This document shows positions 8,516-13,432 of a DNA stretch of 13,432 nucleotides, piece by piece. Numbering within the stretch: the stretch's first letter is position 1; each line of letters starts with the position of its first letter. The notes under the pieces were generated by a model. The model was not told the DNA's origin. It did no database searches and was given only the letters and a program-made list of their open reading frames with translations. The position numbers and the translations under genes are program-made. Source of the DNA: Brachionus koreanus (taxonomy: Eukaryota; Rotifera; Eurotatoria; Ploima; Brachionidae); NCBI GenBank assembly GCA_016987375.1, contig PJRA01000051.1:51476-64907 (forward strand), written 5' to 3'.

Positions 8516-9118
8516 TTTAAAAATATCTATTCAGCCAAACAAGCAAGTTTTTTTCTTCTTCTTTCAAATTAATTTTGATGATGTATTCTTTTTTTTTTTA
8601 AAAAAAAAAGAAAAAAAAAACTCTTAGTACATTTGTTTCGATGTGTCGATTTTAAATTTCAGTTGCAAATCTAAGTGAATATTTGTTCAATTGCTTTTTG
8701 TTTTAATTAACTTACGGTGCCCCGTTCGTACCACCCCAACTTTTTTATTTTTGACCTTGATTAAAATTAAATTTTTCAAATTGACATGGTTGTTCATTAA
8801 AAAAATACATAAAATAGAATTTTATTCAAAAATTAAAAAAATAGTTATTATTTTGGAACAGTTATTTTTAGTTTAATTTTTTATTAGCAATAAAGAAGTA
8901 GTTTGATATATTATTTTAATATTTTATTAAATTTATTCTTAATTTTTTTTTATAAAAATAAACTTGTGAAAAAATTATTTAAATAAGACAGTTTCTATGT
9001 CTACTTAAATTATTTGACAGGTCTTTCACTCTCATACACAAATCATTTAACATCGCGAAGATTTTTTTTCCAGCACAACAATTGTAAAAAAAAAAGTATT
9101 TCGTACATACACATACAT
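8516..9118. other. SEC63 upstream region and AT-rich gap
   Basis: This includes the presumed SEC63 promoter and 5' UTR; the ATG is at 8513-8515 on the minus strand. There is a long A/T homopolymer block near 8590-8620 and one short GC-richer patch at 8714-8740 (GGTGCCCCGTTCGTACCACC). No TATA box or known element can be named with confidence, and no gene is seen. Confidence 0.4.
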
Positions 9119-9325
9119 ATGGTTACATTCAAAGGTGACTTGTTTCCAATTGATCTACATAATGATGAGACTAAAGAAAAATTTAAAATTGTTATGCCAA
9201 AATATCCATTGTTTCAACATATTTTAAAAAGTTCAGGAATGTCAGGAACATATTATCTAATCGAGACAATAAAAAAAATTAATTTTTTTATACGTTTTTT
9301 ATTAATTTTAATTTTACTTAGCTAG
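9119..9325 (+). CDS. Small hypothetical ORF
   Basis: I do not recognise this. From the ATG at 9119 it would give 68 residues. The first 50 or so look coding-like (MVTFKGDLFPIDLHNDETKE, then FKIVMPKYPLFQHILKSSGM). The last 17 are low-complexity and hydrophobic, as expected when reading through AT-rich non-coding DNA. It could be a small gene, one exon of a larger gene, or a fragment left by a duplication. A TTTTTTTTCCAG acceptor-like tract sits upstream near 9062-9073. No convincing donor follows. Confidence 0.25.
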   Translation: MVTFKGDLFPIDLHNDETKEKFKIVMPKYPLFQHILKSSGMSGTYYLIETIKKINFFIRFLLILILLS

Positions 9326-9424
9326 AAAAAAATGATTTTATTATTCTTTAAAAATTTAATTCTTCTTATTCCTTTTATCATTTAATTCAATTTAAAAAAA
9401 AAAATGTATATAAATAAAGTAATT

Positions 9425-9456
9425 CACAGACATAGTACTGTAAACGACGGTCTGTG
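9425..9456 (-). repeat. Hairpin in the LINE 3' flank
   Basis: CACAGAC and GTCTGTG form 7-bp arms around an 18-base loop containing GTACTGTAAAC. It lies about 50 bp beyond the decayed LINE ORF end on the minus strand, where some LINEs carry a 3' hairpin recognised by their RT. That role is inference. Confidence 0.35.
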
Positions 9457-9503
9457 TCATCAATTGTGCCATTTATATCTATTTATATAATTTAAATTTA
9501 TTT

Positions 9504-9672
9504 TCATTCAAGTCGATCTTTTTCCTTTATGTCTTTCCATTCTATGAGATCTTTCAGAATTGTTAACCTCGATGTTACTGAAGGTATTCCTACCATTCTT
9601 TCCTTTTGTGTCCTTTATTCTTTTCATTCTAAGTAGATGACCAAGTCATCGGAGTCTTTTGTTCTTAACCCT
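9504..9672 (-). pseudogene. Decayed C-terminal end of a LINE ORF2
   Basis: On the minus strand from 9672 the frame gives RVKNKRLR, a stop, then LGHLLRM. This is the RRLRWxGHxxRM block near the C terminus of many non-LTR retrotransposon ORF2 proteins, with TGA in place of the expected Trp codon TGG. Further on, in a shifted frame, ILKDLIEWKDIKEKDRLE ends at TGA (9504-9506). This resembles the usual final (W...DR..W) segment of these proteins. Stop plus frameshift show a dead copy. No upstream RT domain is visible in the adjacent sequence, so this is a 5'-truncated insertion or a fragment. Confidence 0.65.
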
Positions 9673-10008
9673 GGACAGTATAGGTTGATTTTAAAGATTT
9701 TTTAACTTTTAATATTGGAAAAAGTGACTAAACGGATGAAAAAGATTTTTTTGAATATCTAAATTTTAGCCTGTTTATTAAGTAAAATACCGTAAAAATC
9801 CTTTTTTTTATATATAGTTTTTTATATATAGAATAGTTCATTTGCTACTGCGTTTTCTTGATTGTTTGATTTTTGTATGTAATTATAGCAAGTAATGCAC
9901 ATATAAAGTGTCCATGTATGTTTGACCCAAATTTAGAATCTCGGTTGACCAAGATAAGCCATCTTCACCGAAAAATTCATTGGCGTCTATTGCATTATGT
10001 GATCAGTT
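9673..10008. other. AT-rich intergenic stretch
   Basis: I see no gene here. It separates the LINE 3' fragment from the GGTCAC-ended element. A short TTTTTTTATATATAG duplication occurs near 9800-9830. Confidence 0.4.
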
Positions 10009-10629
10009 GGTCACATATTATGTGACCAAAACCCCCTCACCTATAATATGTGACCAGTGCTGGTCACCTAATTTTCTAAGGGGTAATATGTGACCTGGAT
10101 TTGGTCACATATTTATTTTCTTGGTCACTTAATTCTTTAATTGGTCACATGAAATAAAAATCCAAATAATTAATGATTGAATTAAAGTAAGCTTAAATTT
10201 GAAGCATAGTTAAAATTTCAAAATTCACTTAATCATGATTAAAAACAAAAATTAAAAATAGTAAAATTTTTCTAAAATTTTAGTCAAAAATAATATTGCC
10301 AATATTAAATTTAATTTTAAATTTAATCTTTTCGGATAAGATTAAATTTAAAAGTTTAGTTTATGAAAAACAGGCACTTGAAATACCAAAATGCAAGAGG
10401 AAACTGTTAAGGAAGTAAAAAAAACCTTAAGCAACAAACGTAGTTCTGTTAAGTTTCCTGAATGTGGTAATTATTTTGAGGGTTAAAAATACGTATATCC
10501 ATAAAAACATTAAGCTTATTACATTTAACTTTTATAATAGCCAAATTTAAAAAAATTATCTTTTATAATAGTTTTTTTTTTTAATTTTTTTTGGTCACTT
10601 ATTTTTTTGATGGTCACATAATATGTAAC
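10009..10629. mobile_element. Probable non-autonomous DNA transposon with GGTCACATA ends
   Basis: The left end carries the palindrome GGTCACATATTATGTGACC (10009-10027). The right end carries GGTCACATAATATGTAAC (10612-10629), its inverted counterpart with one mismatch in the core. GGTCAC/GTGACC motifs recur at about 10050, 10062, 10087, 10103, 10123 and 10143 near the left end and 10593 near the right end. They do not occur in the middle, so they form clustered subterminal repeats in both orientations. The interior has a perfect hairpin (10315-10353) and a 31-codon ORF at 10391-10486 whose KFPECGNYFEG tail is weakly zinc-finger-like. No transposase is encoded. The flanks do not show a clear target-site duplication, so the exact ends and superfamily are uncertain. 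Confidence 0.6.
10315..10353. repeat. Perfect 16-bp hairpin
   Basis: TTTTAAATTTAATCTT and AAGATTAAATTTAAAA are exact reverse complements around the 7-base loop TTCGGAT. It lies midway in the GGTCAC element. Confidence 0.85.
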
Positions 10630-10657
10630 TCTGAATTGATTCGTTCGACTATATCAC

Positions 10658-10801
10658 TTAATTCTTCATTCTCAAATCGTCTTCACTACTTGAATCAATG
10701 TCAGTATCAATTTGCTCTTCAATTTCATCATTTTCAGACTCATTACTCGCACTGAATACATAATTTGAAAATTTAGAACTATTTCTTTTCAATTTGGACA
10801 T
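10658..10801 (-). CDS. Short acidic ORF beside the element, possible exon
   Basis: From an ATG at 10801 this gives 47 residues. It has a basic start (MSKLKRNSSKFSNYVF) followed by an acidic Ser/Asp/Glu stretch (SESENDEIEE-type, then DIDSSSEDD), ending at TAA 10658. Acidic N termini of this kind occur in transposases such as piggyBac, but also in many nuclear proteins. It lies 28 bp outside the right end of the GGTCAC element. No continuation of a larger domain was found. It could be a real micro-ORF, the first exon of a transposase relic, or chance. Confidence 0.3.
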   Translation of the reverse strand: MSKLKRNSSKFSNYVFSASNESENDEIEEQIDTDIDSSSEDDLRMKN

Positions 10802-10866
10802 TTTAAATCAAAATTCAATAAAAATGAGGTAATAAATCAGAATTTTATTATTTTTTTTAAATAATT

Positions 10867-10923
10867 TTATTTTATTTGTGCTTGTTTTCGAACCTTTGCT
10901 ACTACAGCAATTCTCGACGCTTT
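10867..10923 (-). other. Possible alternative last exon of the papain-like gene
   Basis: A good acceptor (TTATTTTTTTAG) is followed in frame by KASRIAVVAKVRKQAQIK and TAA at 10867. Joined to a GTTTAT donor after MQ in the papain-like gene (near 11055) it stays in phase and replaces the last five residues. AATAAA overlaps the end. The block is less AT-rich than its surroundings. It may also be unrelated to that gene. Confidence 0.25.
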
Positions 10924-11034
10924 CTAAAAAAATAAAGTAAATTTAGATTTTAAATGAAAAATAAAAAAAAAACTAAAAATCTTTATTTAGCTATTTAACA
11001 TTATTTAAATAATTTTGAAAAAATTAAACTACGT

Positions 11035-11736
11035 CTATTGACATTCATAAACTTGCATTTTAATAATTCCAAAATTAGATTTTACATCAACAAGTTTATT
11101 TTGTCTGGTGTAATAATATGAATAATCGAACTTAGGAAAAAGAAACTCAGTTAGAATATTGGAAAAATCTAATCCAAATTTTTTTAACATATGACTAGAT
11201 GGATCAAACGGATTTATTAATATTTCATCAAGATTTTGGTCATCTATTACATTCGGATCGAACAGTCTCGCAACTTCTCTCACAAAACACTGACAATTTC
11301 GGCCAATCACATCATAACTTTCACCAGTGTAGCCATTTTTTACCAACTCTTTTACTCTATTAACTATTTCAATAAATTTTTCTTTCTTAAATTCTTTCAT
11401 TTCTAAATGATAGACTTGTTTTAAATCATTTGAAAAAAACTCAAAACCTTCTTCGAATGTTTTGAATAGTTCAAAATGGACACCAGTTGTGCTATAATGA
11501 ACTAGAACAATAATTTGGTCTACTTTAAACATTAAACCCCAGTGGTGAAAAAGCGGACTGTCTTTAATTAAACGTTTTGTCAATTTAACCTCATTAATAT
11601 TAGAATTCAAGTTAATATATTCTGAAAGGATTTTGATTATTTCATCACAATTGCCTGGTCTAACAGTCACACTTTGGAAACTTCCGATCTTGGAGCTTTT
11701 TGAACTTGTTAATGAGGATTTAGCGCATTTATTCAT
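11035..11736 (-). CDS. Papain-like/LRAT-like fold protein, function unknown
   Basis: This encodes a 233-residue intracellular protein with no signal peptide or membrane segment. Two blocks suggest the circularly permuted papain-like (NlpC/P60-LRAT-PPPDE) fold: LFHHWGLMF with His at 64-65, then a strand VHYSTTGVHFEL, and YDVIGRNCQCFVREVARLF with Asn147-Cys148. In this superfamily the order is His first, then a nucleophilic Cys in an NCxxF helix. Members act as thiol peptidases, acyltransferases or deubiquitinase/deSUMOylase enzymes. Which one applies here is not decided by the sequence. The N terminus is Ser/Lys-rich (KSSLTSSKSSKIGS). It starts at the ATG at 11736 and ends at TAG 11035; AATAAA is at 10982-10987. 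It is divergent from the microprotein gene, with 195 bp between their start codons, so a shared promoter is possible. Confidence 0.6.
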   Translation of the reverse strand: MNKCAKSSLTSSKSSKIGSFQSVTVRPGNCDEIIKILSEYINLNSNINEVKLTKRLIKDSPLFHHWGLMFKVDQIIVLVHYSTTGVHFELFKTFEEGFEFFSNDLKQVYHLEMKEFKKEKFIEIVNRVKELVKNGYTGESYDVIGRNCQCFVREVARLFDPNVIDDQNLDEILINPFDPSSHMLKKFGLDFSNILTEFLFPKFDYSYYYTRQNKLVDVKSNFGIIKMQVYECQ

Positions 11737-11931
11737 TTTACTTTATTTTAATATCTAAAAAAATAACTTTAAAATTATTTTTGCAATTAGATAAATTCAA
11801 GCGTTTTGATTTATCTTAAATTTAAAGCTAAATAAAATAAAGATAATTTTTATCAAAAAAAAAAAAAAATAGTGATAAACTTTATATAATTAAAACTTGA
11901 ATTTTTAAGAAATATTTTTGACTAAAATAAA
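11737..11931. promoter_or_regulatory. Divergent intergenic region, possible bidirectional promoter
   Basis: This 195-bp AT-rich spacer lies between the start codons of the papain-like gene (minus) and the microprotein gene (plus). It includes a run of 14 As near 11857-11870. On the minus strand TTATTTTTTTAG near 11755-11766 looks like a splice acceptor 20 bp before the ATG. No specific factor site can be named. Confidence 0.35.
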
Positions 11932-12075
11932 ATGGGAAATTCAAACAGCAGTAATAGTGAAGGTTCTAAAAGTAGCACAAGTGATGGCAGCAAAAGTAAT
12001 AGCAATGTGAATGTAGAGGTTAAAGCTGGTGATGTAAACATCGGAATTAATGGTGTTAAGCCAAAAAGCAAATGA
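11932..12075 (+). CDS. 47-residue Ser/Asn-rich protein with myristoylation signal
   Basis: I do not recognise a family. The ATG at 11932 opens a 47-residue frame ending in tandem stops TGA-TAA (12073-12078), with AATAAA at 12109-12114. The N terminus MGNSNSSNSEG has Gly2 and Ser6, which is the standard N-myristoylation pattern. It is followed by Ser-rich repeats (GSKSSTSDGSKSNS). The second half alternates hydrophobic and polar residues (NVNVEVKAGDVNIGINGV), suggesting a small beta structure, and the end is basic (KPKSK). Myristate plus Lys residues would favour membrane attachment. The biased composition, good stop context and close poly(A) signal support a real gene. Composition alone could still arise by chance in this short frame. 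Confidence 0.55.
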   Translation: MGNSNSSNSEGSKSSTSDGSKSNSNVNVEVKAGDVNIGINGVKPKSK

Positions 12076-12115
12076 TAACTTGAAAATGAAAAAGTGTTTT
12101 TTTTTTTTAATAAAA

Positions 12116-12671
12116 TTTTTAATTTATTAATTTATTTATTTTGTCTTTTCCAAATGAATCTCAAAAAAAATTTATTAAAAATTCAATTTCAATATATTTT
12201 TTTAATGTTAGTTTCTGATAATTAATTTATTAAGATGCATTTTAAGTTATTTCTTTTTTAGATTTTCATTTATGTGCTTTAAAAAAAAGAGCTAGGTGAC
12301 TATTTATTTTTCTGCATTAATGCTTAGGCTTTTCTCTTTCATATAATTAATGGTCGTAAGGTCAAGCTCTTATCATTATCCTTAAAACAAGTGGTTCGTT
12401 AACATTCACTCAAGATTTTATCTGTTGTCTTCCGGATGAGCAAATAAAATTTGAAAACATTACTTTTAAATTCTTTTATTTAAAAAATTTTAACATTGAA
12501 TAAAATTTGAAATTTAGATGTTGACTTTTTTCAATTAATTTTCCATTCCAATAGTACAATTTTTCTTTGACATTTATTTTTACATAAAAAAAAATATAAA
12601 TTCAAAACAAAAAAAAAAAAAGAACTATAGAATATAATTTAATGCCTGGAATTATCAAACATGGATTTTGT
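12116..12671. other. Gap between convergent microprotein gene and RAB27
   Basis: AT-rich sequence with no supported gene. AATAAA for RAB27 (TTTATT on the plus strand) is at 12573-12578, about 95 bp past its stop. A less AT-rich patch at about 12285-12440 contains AAGAGCT and AGCTCTT in inverted orientation but no recognisable gene. Confidence 0.45.
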
Positions 12672-13355
12672 CTAGCATGCCGAACATCTATTTTGGACAT
12701 CTTCACAACTAGTCTGAGTCATGGACCTGACCGGAAAAAGTGATTTGTCGAGGCTTTTCTCCATGCGAAACATTACTTTATCTAGCAAAATATTTAGGGT
12801 TTTGTCCACGTTTTCACCAGTTGCGGCACTTGTCTCAATGTATTCGCATCCGTGTTTTTCGGCAAAGTCTTTGGCTCTGTTGAAGTCGACTACACGTCTG
12901 TCCTCTAAGTCGAGCTTATTGCCAACCAAGACTATATCTGGATCCTCACAATATGCGTGAGTCTGCAATTGACTGATCCAATTTCGAACATTTAAAAAAG
13001 ACAATTCACTTGTCAGGTCAAACATTAGGATGAAACCCATGGCATCGCGAAAGAACGCGGTAGTCAAACTACGAAAGCGTTCCTGTCCGGCCGTGTCCCA
13101 CAGCTGCAAATGGATCCGATGAGTGCGTCCATTAGAAGGCGATTTGTACACCACCCGCTTTTCCCTGAAGTCAATGCCCACAGTTGATATAAACTTGGAA
13201 TTGAATTGATTGTCCGTGTATTGGTACAAAAAACTTGTTTTGCCTACGCCAGAGTCGCCCAACGCTAAAAATTTAATCAAATAGTCGTACTCCATTAGAT
13301 TTGAAACTGATGAGCTATTTTTCAAAATTTTTTGATTTAGCAAACTGTCTCCCAT
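12672..13355 (-). CDS. RAB27: Small GTPase Rab27
   Basis: Rab27 is a secretory-pathway GTPase that docks lysosome-related organelles and dense vesicles by binding Slp/Slac2-type effectors. All G motifs are present: GDSGVGKT, switch-I Thr in [23 protein letters not shown] and ETSAA. Rab27-specific blocks are [28 protein letters not shown], and FRDAMGF followed by [20 protein letters not shown]. The C terminus CSAC provides the CxC double geranylgeranylation site. The protein has 227 residues from the ATG at 13355, slightly above the usual 220. The first 20 residues ([20 protein letters not shown]) are an extension; Met21 in MEYDYLIKF (13293-13295) aligns with the usual start, so either could be used. 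It is intronless here. A strong acceptor TTTTTTCTCTAG ends at 13393, 37 bp before the ATG. Confidence 0.95.
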   Translation of the reverse strand: MGDSLLNQKILKNSSSVSNLMEYDYLIKFLALGDSGVGKTSFLYQYTDNQFNSKFISTVGIDFREKRVVYKSPSNGRTHRIHLQLWDTAGQERFRSLTTAFFRDAMGFILMFDLTSELSFLNVRNWISQLQTHAYCEDPDIVLVGNKLDLEDRRVVDFNRAKDFAEKHGCEYIETSAATGENVDKTLNILLDKVMFRMEKSLDKSLFPVRSMTQTSCEDVQNRCSAC

Positions 13356-13391
13356 TCTGTTTTTAATGTTACTATTTGATAAAAAATATTT

Positions 13392-13405
13392 TCTAGAGAA
13401 AAAAA
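13392..13405 (-). promoter_or_regulatory. Splice-acceptor-like tract upstream of RAB27
   Basis: On the minus strand a run of T followed by CTCTAG ends at 13393, 37 bp upstream of the RAB27 ATG. It has the form of a 3' splice site, so either an intron lies in the 5' UTR beyond the window edge or a spliced leader is added here. Confidence 0.45.
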
Positions 13406-13432
13406 AAAAACAAAAATCAAAAATTTTTTTAT

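Noticed and set aside
7880..8572. Plus-strand open frames opposite SEC63 exons 1 and 2
   Set aside because: The minus strand carries the J domain and membrane segments with matching splice sites, so the plus-strand frames are incidental.
8691..8876. 61-codon plus-strand frame
   Set aside because: It is Phe/Ile/Lys low-complexity typical of AT-rich non-coding DNA, with no supporting signal.
10009..10150. CRISPR-like array from the repeated GGTCAC motif
   Set aside because: Repeats are short, unevenly spaced and in both orientations, and the DNA is clearly eukaryotic.
10391..10486. 31-codon frame with zinc-finger-like KFPECGNYFEG
   Set aside because: Too short, with only one Cys and no paired ligands; noted only inside the element entry.
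12721..12960. Plus-strand frame opposite RAB27
   Set aside because: Shadow of the conserved GTPase on the minus strand.

Overview
This window is AT-rich metazoan nuclear DNA. It has short introns (50-72 bp, plus one long one), AATAAA signals just after stop codons, and animal-type nuclear genes: SEC63, MRPL34 and RAB27. Base composition, compact genes, intron size and a double-ZZ-finger kinase would suit a small invertebrate such as a monogonont rotifer (Brachionus-like). That placement is inference; the sequence alone does not prove it.

Layout. 1-430: minus-strand relic of a LINE reverse transcriptase. 793-1370: plus-strand orphan gene, probably two exons. 1953-3202: minus-strand gene with two ZZ zinc fingers and a protein kinase, broken by one in-frame stop and one frameshift. 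3671-3958: minus-strand MRPL34. 4122-8515: minus-strand SEC63, rebuilt here as seven exons whose phases all agree, giving 725 residues. Its 1.9-kb fifth intron holds a reverse-transcriptase relic, a foldback element and a 35-bp perfect inverted repeat. 8516-10860: repeat-rich gap with an uncharacterised ORF, a decayed LINE 3' end, and an element with GGTCACATA-type ends and a perfect internal hairpin. 11035-11736: minus-strand protein with a papain-like/LRAT-like His...Asn-Cys signature. 11932-12075: divergent plus-strand 47-residue protein with an N-myristoylation signal. 12672-13355: minus-strand, intronless RAB27.

How the genes relate. The conserved genes are housekeeping: SEC63 in ER protein translocation, MRPL34 in the mitochondrial ribosome, RAB27 in secretory-organelle docking. 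They are ordinary neighbours, not an operon or pathway. The less ordinary content is the broken kinase, the divergent papain-like/microprotein pair, and the mobile-element debris in the long SEC63 intron and the 9.5-10.8 kb gap. I found no tRNA, rRNA or CRISPR array.
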